The notes: generated by a model from the letters alone, not told the origin. A DNA stretch of 64,000 nt from an uncultured Actinomycetes bacterium (GCA_900315165.1 OMXZ01000001.1:1-64000), one strand, 5' to 3'. Positions 49,804 to 58,566 are shown, counted from the stretch's first letter. A program made the numbers and translations.

Positions 49804-51500
49804 CGCTCACAGAGCCAGTAGCGCGTGCCGAAGGCCTCGATCTCGCTGCCGCCGCCGAAGTCGTGGTCCTCGCCTGTGATGAGGTCGACGGCACGGCCGC
49901 AACCGGCATCGAAATGCAGCGTCACCGAGGCATCTGCCGCATTGATGGCGACGATCACGCGCTTACCGCCCGCCGCACGCTGGAAGACGAGCTGTTGCGG
50001 CTGACAGACCAGCTCGTGGTAGTCGCCCATGCAGAGCGCCTCGGCACCGTCGGAAGTGAGGCGCGCCGCCACCAGCGCCGCGATCCAATCCGTCAGCTCG
50101 TTCCATTCCGGCGCAGCGAAAGCGGGACGCAGCTCGTGGTCGCCGTACTTCTGCTCGCCCTCGACGCCCCACTCGCTGCCGTAATAGACGCAGGGCACGC
50201 CGTTCATGCCAAAGAGCAGGCCGTACAGGGGACGGAGGTGGCGCTTGTCCGCAAGCTGGGTCGCGATGCGCGGCACGTCGTGGTTGTCGATGAAGGTGAG
50301 CAGGTGCTTGCCCGTGTAGAGGTCCCAGGGCTTGTCACCGCTCTGACGCTCGAGCGCGTAGGCGATCTCGTGCATGTTGGCCGAATTCATGGACGACCAC
50401 ATGCCCTTGTAGGCCTCGTAGTTGTAGACGGAGTCGCAGGCGTTGTCGTTCAGCCACTTGTTGTAGTCGCCGAACATCGTCTCGCCGACCAGCGGGAACT
50501 TCTGGCCGCGCTTGTCGGTAAGCGAGTTGGCAATTTGGCGCAGGTAGCCGAGGAAGCCCAGGTCCAGGCAGAAGGCTACGTCCAGGCGCAGGCCGTCGAT
50601 GTCGAACTCGCTCTCCCAGCCGCGGATCACATTGGCGAGATACTCGTTGAGCTCGAAATTGCCGTGGTTGAGCTTGACGAGATGGGAGTCGCCGCCCCAG
50701 TTTTCGTAGCCGAAGCCGTCGTTGTACTCGTCGTTGCCGCCCCAGTCGATCGCGAACCAGCCGGCATAGGGGCTCGCTTGCTTCTTCTCCACCACGTCCT
50801 GGAAGGCCCAGAAGCCGCGCCCCACATGGTTGAAGACGCCGTCGAACAGCACGCGGATGCCCGCCTCGTGGAAGGCCTCGACCACGCGGCGCAGATCCTC
50901 GTTGGTGCCGAGGCGCGAATCAACCTTGGTGTAGTCGCGCGTGTCATAACCATGACCATCGCTCTCGAAGGGCGGGTTGAGCATCACGCAGGTTGCGCCG
51001 AGCTTCTTGATATGGCCAACCCAGCCGTCGTCAATGATGTTGAGCAGACGATGCCCGTCTGTCGCATGCGTGCCGACCGCAGCCTCCCCCTCGGCGCCGC
51101 CGTCGTTGCGCCACGGCGTGCCGCACAACCCGAGCGGATAGATCTGATAGACCGTCGCACCCTCATACCAGTTCATATCGTTCCTCCATTCCTGCGGACG
51201 GGCCTCGCGCGGCTTGTAGACCCGCTGCGGCACACCGCGTGAAAGCCCGATGCGGCCGAGCTCGCTTTCCGCCGGATCAAACGAGGCGGCGACCTTATCG
51301 AGCAGACCGAAGGCGCCCGCGAAGTCGAGCACCGTGCCGACACCGACGCCCGTGTCGCCGCGCTCCACGCGCGACACCGTGTCGCGGCTCACGCCCAGCT
51401 CGCCGGCGAGCTCGTCCGAGGTAAGGCCCGCCATCGCGCGCCAGCTCTTGAGGCTGCAACCGATCCTGCGCATGGCTTCGTTGCTTTTTTCGGTCGCCAT
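49800..51500 (-). CDS. XRE helix-turn-helix fused in frame to a GH13 alpha-amylase-type glycosidase
   Basis: A 566-residue protein. Residues 12-70 are an XRE DNA-binding domain (SLKSWRAMAGLTSDELAGEL, then GVSRDTVSRVERG), with a tail resembling HipB-type regulators (DPAESELGRIGLSRGVPQRV). From residue 109 a GH13 enzyme begins (WYEGATVYQIYPLG). Its nucleophile Asp307 is in GLRLDV, acid/base Glu340 in VGETMFG and Asp408 in FIDNHDVPR, so it should be active on alpha-glucans. An excellent internal site (GGAGGAACGAT-ATG at 51176) could give a free enzyme as well. ATG at 51500 follows AAAGGTGG. No signal peptide: cytosolic. Confidence 0.85.
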   Translation of the reverse strand: MATEKSNEAMRRIGCSLKSWRAMAGLTSDELAGELGVSRDTVSRVERGDTGVGVGTVLDFAGAFGLLDKVAASFDPAESELGRIGLSRGVPQRVYKPREARPQEWRNDMNWYEGATVYQIYPLGLCGTPWRNDGGAEGEAAVGTHATDGHRLLNIIDDGWVGHIKKLGATCVMLNPPFESDGHGYDTRDYTKVDSRLGTNEDLRRVVEAFHEAGIRVLFDGVFNHVGRGFWAFQDVVEKKQASPYAGWFAIDWGGNDEYNDGFGYENWGGDSHLVKLNHGNFELNEYLANVIRGWESEFDIDGLRLDVAFCLDLGFLGYLRQIANSLTDKRGQKFPLVGETMFGDYNKWLNDNACDSVYNYEAYKGMWSSMNSANMHEIAYALERQSGDKPWDLYTGKHLLTFIDNHDVPRIATQLADKRHLRPLYGLLFGMNGVPCVYYGSEWGVEGEQKYGDHELRPAFAAPEWNELTDWIAALVAARLTSDGAEALCMGDYHELVCQPQQLVFQRAAGGKRVIVAINAADASVTLHFDAGCGRAVDLITGEDHDFGGGSEIEAFGTRYWLCER

Positions 51501-51514
51501 TGCATCCACCTTTG

Positions 51515-51570
51515 CGTCGGATATACTTGACGTTGTCGGTTATTTCCGACAACGTCAAGTATATCCGACG
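51515..51570. repeat. 25-bp perfect palindrome upstream of the XRE-amylase gene
   Basis: Arms 51515-51539 (starts CGTCGGATATACTTGACG, ends TTGTCGG) and 51546-51570 are exact complements with a 6-nt loop TTATTT. It lies 15 bp before the XRE-amylase start and 16 bp after the GntR stop. It could be an operator for the XRE domain, a terminator for the upstream operon, or both. Confidence 0.85.
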
Positions 51571-51586
51571 TTACGAGAGATGCAAG

Positions 51587-52357
51587 CTACATCACACGAC
51601 GGGTCTCATTGGAGATGACGCAGCGGTTCGCGGGCAGCCAGACGCTGCCCCATTCGAAGGGGGTGCCGTCCTCCAAAAAGACCAGCTGGTCGAGATCGAG
51701 GACCGGGGCGTGCTCATCGCATTCGAGCAGGGTGCCGCGGACCTTGCCGACGGCACGGGCGCTGTAGACCATCTCGGAATGGCCGACGCTACGGCCCGAC
51801 AGGCGCTCGACGATAGCGAAGAGCGGCTCTTTCTCGAAATCCTCGCGCTCCAGCCCCGGGCAGGCAGCAAGCGACAGGTGGCTCTCGATCAGCATCACGG
51901 CGCGGCGGCGCACATAGCGCACGCGCATCAGGTAGAGATAGTCGTCACCCTCGTTTATCTGCAGGTTCTCCGCACAGGCGGGATTGGCCTGCTCGACGCG
52001 GCAGACGGCCGTCTTGGTCTGGTAGTCGATGCCCTGGGCGCTCATGGACTCGCCGAAGGACAGGAGTCGGTTGGACGACGGGCGCGCCATGATCGGCTGT
52101 GTGACAAAGGTGCCGCGCCCGCGCTGCTGCACGAGCAGACCCTCGTCCACCAGCTGGCGGATGCCCTTCTGCACGGTACCGCGCGAGAGGCCGAGCATGT
52201 CCATCAGCTCGTGCTCCGAGGGAATGGGTTCGTCGACGCCCCACTCCTTGGAGTAAATCTTCTCGCGCACGAAATCCGACACCTGCACATAGAGCAGCTC
52301 GCCCTCGGAGCGTGCGAAGCCCTTGGCCGGACCGTTCGTCTTTGTCGCAAGCGTCAT
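51587..52357 (-). CDS. GntR-family regulator with UTRA domain
   Basis: A 256-residue regulator: GntR winged helix at residues 20-90 (IPSEHELMDMLGLSRGTVQKG) and a UTRA ligand-binding domain after it (EGDDYLYLMRVRYVRRRAVM, then PFEWGSVWLPANR). UTRA regulators sense sugars, sugar phosphates or amino acids. It starts one base after the stop of the upstream gene and is followed by the palindrome and the XRE-amylase. A sugar-linked role is likely but the ligand is unknown. Confidence 0.88.
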   Translation of the reverse strand: MTLATKTNGPAKGFARSEGELLYVQVSDFVREKIYSKEWGVDEPIPSEHELMDMLGLSRGTVQKGIRQLVDEGLLVQQRGRGTFVTQPIMARPSSNRLLSFGESMSAQGIDYQTKTAVCRVEQANPACAENLQINEGDDYLYLMRVRYVRRRAVMLIESHLSLAACPGLEREDFEKEPLFAIVERLSGRSVGHSEMVYSARAVGKVRGTLLECDEHAPVLDLDQLVFLEDGTPFEWGSVWLPANRCVISNETRRVM

Positions 52358-52358
52358 G

Positions 52359-53051
52359 CTAGTCTCCCGCTATCGTCCCCGCGTAGGCGATAAGCCCACG
52401 CGTAATCGTCTCGTTCACCTCGTCGGCCACGCGCGCGAAAAAGGATGCGGACAAGAGGCTATAGTCCGGCTCCCCCGCCAGATGGTTGTCCCGCGTATCG
52501 CGCACGATGTCCCGCGCGACGTCCACCGCCGCCCGCACGTCCGGCTCCACCACCTCGTACTGGGGGAAGGCGGAGCACTGCGCAATCAGCTCCGGCGTCG
52601 CCTCAGGCACCATATGGATGTCTAGCGTGTGGCCGAATTTGTCGAAATCCCCCTGCTTGCGCACACGTAAAGGGTCGCCATACGTAAGTCCCTGCTCGTC
52701 AACGAGCCGGTTCACGTTGTGGTTGTAGAAACAGTCGGCGACCAGATGGGCCCAGGCACCGAGCGTCACATCGGAGACGCGACCCGCCTTATCGCGACTC
52801 GGCTCCGCGTACCGCTCCCAAAACTCCTGGTAGCGCGGCTCGGGCATGTGGTGCGGGTCGGCAAAGTGCGAAACGCGGTAATCGATCGTCTTGGTCGGGC
52901 CGGGCACCATATAGCCCACATAGACATCGGGCAGGAAGTTGCCGAAAAGGAAGCAGTTGACGTCGCGGATGCCGAGCTCGCCCGGCGTGTGTTCGCGGAG
53001 CAGCCTCTCGACGTGCGCGGTATGTACATTCCAGCTCGGCATGGCGCTCAT
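52359..53051 (-). CDS. Putative metal-dependent hydrolase (zinc phospholipase C-like)
   Basis: A 230-residue protein with a set of spaced His/Asp residues: SWNVHTAHVERLL at the start, FGNFLPDVYVGYM, SHFADPHHMPE, and GAWAHLVADCFYNHNVNRL. This order (H, D, H, HxxxD, H) resembles the zinc-dependent phospholipase C/S1-P1 nuclease fold. No signal peptide, so not the classical secreted toxin type. The GntR gene begins one base after its stop, so the two form an operon. The first codon could be 53051 or 53042. Confidence 0.5.
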   Translation of the reverse strand: MSAMPSWNVHTAHVERLLREHTPGELGIRDVNCFLFGNFLPDVYVGYMVPGPTKTIDYRVSHFADPHHMPEPRYQEFWERYAEPSRDKAGRVSDVTLGAWAHLVADCFYNHNVNRLVDEQGLTYGDPLRVRKQGDFDKFGHTLDIHMVPEATPELIAQCSAFPQYEVVEPDVRAAVDVARDIVRDTRDNHLAGEPDYSLLSASFFARVADEVNETITRGLIAYAGTIAGD

Positions 53052-53115
53052 TCTAACATCTTAGCCCGCGACGGCCGCGCTGGCCCGGCGCCTATACACC
53101 ACGTCCGCATTCCCC

Positions 53116-53469
53116 TTACGCGCAGCTTTGAGAAAGCAAGTAGACGCAATACTGATTCATACTCACGCCTTCGCGCCGCGATGCCAGGGTTAGGGCTCTA
53201 TGCAAACTTCGGGGAATCCTCAGCTTGAACTGCCCGGAATAATTATCGAGCTCGTCTGGCAGCGGGATATCTTGCCCCATCTCAAGAGCCGCTTCGAACC
53301 ACTCCTTCTTTGCGTCCTCGGCATTGGCGATAGCTTCGTCGACCGTATCGCCGGTGCTCAGACATCCGGGGAGGTCGGGATAGCTGACTACAAATCCGCC
53401 CTCATCGGAATCGGGGGTTAACTCCAAGCGATATGCCAGATGCATGTACTCTTCCAAAGCCTTAGTCAT
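53116..53469 (-). CDS. hicB: HicB-family antitoxin
   Basis: A 117-residue antitoxin. The N-terminal partial RNase H fold is typical (LAYRLELTPDSDEGGFVVSY, PDLPGCLSTGDTVDEAIANA). The C-terminal 40 residues form an Arc/CopG-like DNA-binding helix pair (KLRIPRSLHRALTLASRREG). It overlaps the HicA stop by 8 nt, the normal toxin-first order. GGGAAGGAAC precedes the ATG at 53469. Confidence 0.92.
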   Translation of the reverse strand: MTKALEEYMHLAYRLELTPDSDEGGFVVSYPDLPGCLSTGDTVDEAIANAEDAKKEWFEAALEMGQDIPLPDELDNYSGQFKLRIPRSLHRALTLASRREGVSMNQYCVYLLSQSCA

Positions 53470-53710
53470 GTTCCTTCCCCTCTTCCTCAACCACATCGCG
53501 AATCATCTTGATATAGACACGCTTGATCTTTCCGTGCCTTGGAACGGTAATGGGACGCTTCCCTGCCTTACGGAATACGTAATGACTGCTCCCTGGCCTC
53601 GATGTTTGCAGATGATAGCCGCATGCTTCGAGGATCTTCCTTAGTTCGTAGAAACGCAGACCCTCATCGAGGTCTGACAACCTGCTGAGAAGCTTTTCCC
53701 ATGACGACAT
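53462..53710 (-). CDS. hicA: HicA-family mRNA interferase toxin
   Basis: An 82-residue toxin with the dsRBD-like HicA fold: FYELRKILEACGYHLQTSRP, then GSSHYVF with the catalytic His, and ITVPRHGKIKRVYIKMIRDV. The ATG at 53710 follows GAGGTTGGG; an in-frame TTG further upstream would start inside the operator. Translation halts when HicA degrades mRNA; HicB neutralises it. The pair looks complete and functional. Confidence 0.92.
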   Translation of the reverse strand: MSSWEKLLSRLSDLDEGLRFYELRKILEACGYHLQTSRPGSSHYVFRKAGKRPITVPRHGKIKRVYIKMIRDVVEEEGKEHD

Positions 53711-53727
53711 CCCAACCTCGATTCTAT

Positions 53728-53796
53728 TTGATACCAAATGTGGTGTCAATCTTTTGTTCCCAGTAATAGTATAACACTTGTTCTTTTATAGGACAA
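53728..53796 (-). promoter_or_regulatory. hicAB promoter and operator
   Basis: Minus strand: TTGTCC (53791-53796), 17 bp, TATACT (53768-53773), a good sigma-70-type pair. About 20 nt downstream a 22-bp near-palindrome TTGACACC..GGTATCAA (53728-53749; 18 of 22 positions symmetric) lies between promoter and the hicA start. HicB proteins with DNA-binding tails repress at such sites. Confidence 0.6.
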
Positions 53797-53884
53797 CTGT
53801 TCTTTTCTCGAAAAAAGTGCCTGCCGACCTTCTCATCAACAGGCTCGCCCAGATCAATAAGTTGAAGCGTATCAAGCTCCGGCG

Positions 53885-54481
53885 TTACGGACGGATGACG
53901 CGCTGGAAGACGAAGCGGTGCGCGAGGTCCTCCGCACAGGACCCGTCGTAGGTAAAGACCATGCAGCTGCAGTTGGGCATCGGATTGGCAACCGTGGGGT
54001 CGCCGCCCGTAGCGAGCAGGAAGTTGAACATCGCGCCTGCATGGGAAACGACCAGGGCCCGACCAACAGTGGAAGGACTCATCACCTGGTCGAGCGCCTC
54101 GGCCATGCGCAGCTGCACCGTGCGGGCGTCCTCCCCGCCGAACTGCGCGAAGAAGGACTCGAAGGCCTCAAGCCCGGGCTGGAGGTATTGCTGCTCCCCC
54201 TCGAAGACGCCGTGGTTGAACTCTTTGAGCCCCTTGAGCCGCGCATACGGCTCGCCGGCGTGCCCGAGCTCGGCCATCACGAGCTCAAGCGTGTCGCTGG
54301 CCCGCTCGGAGGTCGAACTGGCAAAGGTGTCGAAGTCGAGCCCCGCCTGCACGAAAGCCCGGCCGGCGACCCGCGCCTGCTCGCGACCCTCGTCGGTCAG
54401 CGGCGAGTCGCACCAGCCCTGAATCTTGTGCTGACGGTTGAACAGCGTCTCGCCATGACGCAGCAAGTAGAGCTCTTTCAA
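53885..54481 (-). CDS. Histidine phosphatase family protein
   Basis: A 198-residue phosphoglycerate-mutase-like phosphatase: ELYLLRHGETLFNRQHKIQG carries the catalytic His of the RHG motif, DSPLTDEGREQARVAG follows, and GRALVVSHAGAMFNFLL has the second His. Substrate unknown (sugar phosphates or nucleotides are usual). The frame continues upstream through a Pro/Arg-rich stretch, but the protein core begins at a TTG at 54481, preceded by a G-rich site; start uncertain. Confidence 0.8.
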   Translation of the reverse strand: MKELYLLRHGETLFNRQHKIQGWCDSPLTDEGREQARVAGRAFVQAGLDFDTFASSTSERASDTLELVMAELGHAGEPYARLKGLKEFNHGVFEGEQQYLQPGLEAFESFFAQFGGEDARTVQLRMAEALDQVMSPSTVGRALVVSHAGAMFNFLLATGGDPTVANPMPNCSCMVFTYDGSCAEDLAHRFVFQRVIRP

Positions 54482-54575
54482 GACGGACCCCCCGACAGCC
54501 GATACCGGTACGCCGCAGATGCCGGATACGCGCCGCGGGAGCGGCGGGATCCGGCAACTGACGATGGATAGAAAA

Positions 54576-54604
54576 GGCCGGGCGCCCGCGTGCGGCACCC
54601 GGCC
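54576..54604 (-). terminator. Terminator after pheT
   Basis: GGCCGGGCGCC / GGCACCCGGCC, 11-bp stem with one wobble or mismatch and a 7-nt loop. On the minus strand TTTTC follows. It lies 12 nt past the pheT stop codon. Confidence 0.85.
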
Positions 54605-54615
54605 CGTTAGGCATG

Positions 54616-57072
54616 TTACGAGCGCACCTCGCCACCCGTGGACTTCATGACCTTGGTCACGAGCTTGGCGTGGGCTTTCTCGACCTCTTCGGAGGTCAGC
54701 GTGTGGTCGTCCGCGCGGTAGGTCAGCGTGAAGGCCATGGACTTCTTGCCCACGCCCACACGCACGGGATCGCGGTAGACGTCGAAGAGGCGGACGTCGC
54801 GCAGGAGCTTGCCGCCCGCGGACTTGAGGCGCTGCATAACCATCTCGCAGGTGACCTTCTCGTCCACGACGAGAGCGAGGTCCACGTCGACGCCCGGCAG
54901 GGTCGGCACCTCCTCGTAGGGCAGCTCGCGCTGAGCCAGGCGCAGGAGCGCCGCCACGGACAGCTCGAAAGCCACGACCGGCTTGTCGATGCCGAAGTTC
55001 TTGAGCGAGGCGGGATGGATATTGCCCACCCAGCCGAGCAGCTCGCCTTGGGCCAGCACCTCGGCGGCGCGGCCCGGCTGCAGCCAGCCGTACTTATCGG
55101 GATCGGCCACCTTGTAGCGCACCTTGGTGATGCGCAGCGCCGCCAGCAGCTGCTCGACCGCGCCCTTGGCGTCGAAGAAGTCGAGCTCGGGATACTTGAT
55201 GTTCCACTGGTCGAGGTCCCACTGACCGCACAGGACGCCGGACACATAGGTCGGCTCGTCGGGCGCGCTCTTATGCTCGTGGCCGAAAAAGACGCGGCCC
55301 ATCTCGTAGAGCTGGACGTTGGGCGTACCGTGGTCCAGGTTGTAGGCGACCGAGCGCAGAAGGCCCGGGATGATGGAGCGGCGCATCTGAGACTGGTCAG
55401 CGACCAGCGGGTTCATAATCTGGACGGGGATGCCGCGACCCTCCTCGGACATACCGAGGCGCTCGAGGTCGCCCGCCTCCGCGAAGCAGTAGGTGGTCGT
55501 CTCGGACAGGCCGCAGGCGCGCAGGGTGGCGCCGATCTTGCGCAGGCGCTGCTGCTCCACGGTGAGGCCGCCGGCGTGGTTGCGGGCGGCAGGCAGGGTC
55601 GGCTCGATGTCGCCCTCGCCGTAGAGACGCACGACCTCCTCGATCAGGTCGACCTCGCGGGTAAGGTCGGGACGGTTGGTGGGGGCGGTCACCGTGAAGT
55701 CATCGCCCGTGCGCTCGACCGTGCAGCCCAGACGGGTCAGGCGCTTCTGCATGAAGTCGTCCTCGATCGGGGCGCCGCCCAGCATGCGGACGCGGTCGGG
55801 GCGCAGGGTGATCACGGGATTGGCGAGCGGCGTCGGATACACGTCAACCATACCCTCACAGACCTCGGCGCCGCAGCACTCCTCGAAGAGGGCCGCCGCG
55901 ATGGCGGACACGTCGCCGCAGGCGTTGGGGTCGACCTGGCGCTCGTAGCGGATGGAGGCCTCGCTCATGAGGTCCAGGCCGCGACTGGTGCGCGAGATGT
56001 GGCCGTGGTCGAAGCAGGCCGCCTCCAGCAGGACGTCGGTCGTGCCCTCGTCGATCTCGGAGTTGAGGCCGCCCATGACACCGGCCAGGCACACAGGGGT
56101 CTTGCCGTCGTCGGTGATGACGGCCATGTCGGGCGTGAGCGTGCGCTCCTGCTCGTCGAGGGTCACGAGCTTCTCGCCCTCGTGCGCCGCGCGCACCACG
56201 ATGTGGCGCTTGCCGTCGCGGACGGAGAGCTTGCCCAGGTCGAAGGCGTGCAGGGGCTGGCCCGTAAGGAACATCACATAGTTGGTGACGTCGACGACGT
56301 TGTTGATCGTGCGGGCACCGGCAGCAGTCACGCGGCGGGCCAGCCAGTCGGGGCTGGGGCCGATCTTGACGTTCTTCACGACGCGGGCCGTATAGCGGCT
56401 GCACATCTCGGGATCATCGATGGCGACGTCCACGAGGTCTGCCACCTTCTCGGCCGTCTCGTGCTTGATGGTCGGCAGCTCGATGTGGGTGTCCTCGTCG
56501 AGGATGGCCGAGACCTCGGTCGCCACGCCGGTCATGGACAGGCAGTCGGGGCGGTTGGGGGTCATCTCGCAGTCGATCACGGTGTCGCCGATGCCGTACC
56601 AGTCCACGAAATCCACGCCCACCGGCGCGTCCTCCGGCAGGATCATGATACCGGAGTGGTCGGCGGAGATGCCCAGCTCGCGGGCGGAGCAGTTCATGCC
56701 GTAGGACTCCACGCCGCGCAGCTTGCTCGCCGTGATCTTGACACCGCCGGGCAGCTCGGCCCCCTCCATGGCCACGACGATGTGGTCGCCTGCATGGACG
56801 TTCGGAGCGCCGCAGACGATCTGCAGCGGGGCGGGGTTGCCGTCGGCATCCGTGTTCTTCTTTCCCACGGACACCTGGCAGATCCACATGTGGTCCGAGT
56901 TGGGGTGACGCTCGGCGGTCAGGATCTGGCCGGTCACGACGTTCTTGAGGTCGGCGCCCATCTTCTCGACCGCCTCGACCTCAGTGCCAGTGCGGACGAA
57001 CTGATTGACCAGCTCCTGGGGGTCATCGGGGACGTCCACCATCGACTTGAGCCATTCATATGAGATGCGCAT
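54616..57072 (-). CDS. pheT: Phenylalanyl-tRNA synthetase beta subunit
   Basis: An 818-residue subunit of the alpha2-beta2 enzyme that charges tRNA-Phe. In order: the start MRISYEWLKSMVDVPDDP, the EMAP/tRNA-binding domain (residues 40-150; VVTGQILTAERHPNSDHMW), B3/B4 editing domain (about 210-380), B5 domain and the C-terminal ferredoxin-like FDX-ACB domain (EVPTLPGVDVDLALVVDEKV). AAAGG precedes the ATG at 57072. It is 40 nt downstream of pheS, in the same T-box-controlled operon. Length is normal. Confidence 0.96.
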   Translation of the reverse strand: MRISYEWLKSMVDVPDDPQELVNQFVRTGTEVEAVEKMGADLKNVVTGQILTAERHPNSDHMWICQVSVGKKNTDADGNPAPLQIVCGAPNVHAGDHIVVAMEGAELPGGVKITASKLRGVESYGMNCSARELGISADHSGIMILPEDAPVGVDFVDWYGIGDTVIDCEMTPNRPDCLSMTGVATEVSAILDEDTHIELPTIKHETAEKVADLVDVAIDDPEMCSRYTARVVKNVKIGPSPDWLARRVTAAGARTINNVVDVTNYVMFLTGQPLHAFDLGKLSVRDGKRHIVVRAAHEGEKLVTLDEQERTLTPDMAVITDDGKTPVCLAGVMGGLNSEIDEGTTDVLLEAACFDHGHISRTSRGLDLMSEASIRYERQVDPNACGDVSAIAAALFEECCGAEVCEGMVDVYPTPLANPVITLRPDRVRMLGGAPIEDDFMQKRLTRLGCTVERTGDDFTVTAPTNRPDLTREVDLIEEVVRLYGEGDIEPTLPAARNHAGGLTVEQQRLRKIGATLRACGLSETTTYCFAEAGDLERLGMSEEGRGIPVQIMNPLVADQSQMRRSIIPGLLRSVAYNLDHGTPNVQLYEMGRVFFGHEHKSAPDEPTYVSGVLCGQWDLDQWNIKYPELDFFDAKGAVEQLLAALRITKVRYKVADPDKYGWLQPGRAAEVLAQGELLGWVGNIHPASLKNFGIDKPVVAFELSVAALLRLAQRELPYEEVPTLPGVDVDLALVVDEKVTCEMVMQRLKSAGGKLLRDVRLFDVYRDPVRVGVGKKSMAFTLTYRADDHTLTSEEVEKAHAKLVTKVMKSTGGEVRS

Positions 57073-57112
57073 TGCTTTGCCTTTCTTATCTGGGGTGTGC
57101 CTGAGAAGCGGA

Positions 57113-58180
57113 TTAGAACTGGTGGAGGAAGCGTTCGTCACCAGTCATCAGCATGCGCAGGTCGGGCAGGTCGTAGCGGAGTGCCGCAACGCGCTCGACG
57201 CCGATGCCGAAGGCAAAGCCGGTGTACTTCTCGGAGTCGATGCCCACGTACTTGAAGACGTTGGGGTCCACCATGCCGCAGCCGAGGATCTCGAGCCAGC
57301 CCGTGCCCTTGCAGAAGCGGCAGCCCTCACCGTGGCAGACGCCGCAGGAGACGTCCACCTCGCAGCTAGGCTCCGTGAAGGGGAAGAAGTGCGGGCGGTA
57401 GCGAGTCGCGCGGTCCTTGCCGAAGATCTCGCGCGTGAAGTAGTCGAGGGTGCCCTTGAGGTCGCCAAAGGTGATGCCCTCGTCCACGACGAGGCCCTCC
57501 ACCTGCGTGAATTGGGGCAGGTGGTTGGCGTCGGCCGTGTCGGGGCGGAAGACCGTGCCCGGGCAGATCATGTAGATGGGGGGCTGCTGCTTCTCCATCA
57601 CGTGTACCTGGACGCCCGAGGTCTGGGTGCGCAGGAGCAGGTCGGAGGAGGAAAGTCCTAGGTCGCCCTTGCCCTCAGGCGCGTTGTCGACTACGTAGAA
57701 AGAGTCGGAGGCCGCGCGGCTCGGGTGGTCCACCGGGGCGTTCAGCGCGGTGAAGTTGTGGTAGACGTCCTCGATGTAGGGACCGTCCTCGACCGTGTAG
57801 CCCAGACCGCAGAAGACGTCCTCAATCTCCTCGCGGATCTGGTTGATGAGGTGCTGCGTGCCGAGGGACAGGCTGCGGCCGGGCAGGGTGATGTCGGCTG
57901 CCTCGCCGGCGATCTTGGCATCGAGCACGGCGCGGGAGAGCTCCTCCTTGCGCTTGTTGATCGCGGCGTCAACGTTGGCGCGCACGGTGTTGGCGAGCTT
58001 GCCCATGGCGGGACGCTCCTCGGGCGGTACCTTGCCCATCATGCGCATGATGGCCGTGAGCTGGCCCTTCTTGCCCGTGGCCGCCACGCGGACCTGCTCG
58101 AGTGCCTCCATGGTCTGCGCGGCCGCGAGGCCCTCCTTGACCTGCGCCTCGATGGCCGCAAGATCGTCCTGCATCGACAT
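57113..58180 (-). CDS. pheS: Phenylalanyl-tRNA synthetase alpha subunit
   Basis: A 355-residue catalytic subunit. The N-terminal coiled coil (residues 1-90) binds tRNA; class II motifs follow: HPSRAASDSFYV (motif 1 region), TVFRPDTADANHLPQFTQVE (motif 2) and FAFGIGVERVAALRYDLPDL (motif 3). CGVCHGEGCRFCKGTGWLEI is a Cys-rich insertion seen in many Actinobacteria and may bind zinc. AAGGAAGGG precedes the ATG. The leader carries a Phe T-box. Confidence 0.96.
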   Translation of the reverse strand: MSMQDDLAAIEAQVKEGLAAAQTMEALEQVRVAATGKKGQLTAIMRMMGKVPPEERPAMGKLANTVRANVDAAINKRKEELSRAVLDAKIAGEAADITLPGRSLSLGTQHLINQIREEIEDVFCGLGYTVEDGPYIEDVYHNFTALNAPVDHPSRAASDSFYVVDNAPEGKGDLGLSSSDLLLRTQTSGVQVHVMEKQQPPIYMICPGTVFRPDTADANHLPQFTQVEGLVVDEGITFGDLKGTLDYFTREIFGKDRATRYRPHFFPFTEPSCEVDVSCGVCHGEGCRFCKGTGWLEILGCGMVDPNVFKYVGIDSEKYTGFAFGIGVERVAALRYDLPDLRMLMTGDERFLHQF

Positions 58181-58200
58181 AGTGCCCTTCCTTTCCTAAT

Positions 58201-58480
58201 AAAAAACCGTCCTTGCGCGTGGCTCTCGCCACTGCCCAAGGACGGAAGATTCCGCGGTACCACCTCGGTTGACGCACACGTTGTCTCTCGCGAGCGCCCA
58301 CTCGTTAGCCCCGTGTCGTGGGGCGGCCGGCTCGCCTACTTGCCCAAAAAACGGACGTTAAGCTCGCAGCTGGTGGAGTGAACTCCGTGCGTCGGCCTCG
58401 TGGGCGCCTCTCAACCGGTGGGCGTCCTCTCTGTCCTTGGCCACGCGACGCGCGGACCTCTCCGTCATCGCACAAGACGG
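58201..58480 (-). promoter_or_regulatory. T-box riboswitch of pheST (Phe specifier)
   Basis: Read on the minus strand: Stem I with an AGAGAGG-type bulge (near 58430) and a specifier loop GGAGTTCACTCC, whose TTC (58380-58382) is a Phe codon. The T-box AGGTGGTACCGCGG (58252-58265) can pair with the NCCA end of uncharged tRNA. The competing terminator is CCGTCCTTG..CAAGGACGG followed by TTTTTT (58201-58245), just before the pheS ribosome-binding site. High uncharged tRNA-Phe would let transcription through. Confidence 0.92.
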
Positions 58481-58566
58481 AAGCATAGCACAAGCGACCC
58501 GCGATGGCAGGGCAATCAGTTTCTACACGGGGCGCATGCCCGCGGAGCCCGATGGCATCCGGGTGC

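Noticed and set aside
53800-53884. Possible transposase tail (frame with PADLLINRLAQINKLKR)
   Set aside because: Only about 30 codons resemble anything, no inverted repeats are near, and I could not name a family.
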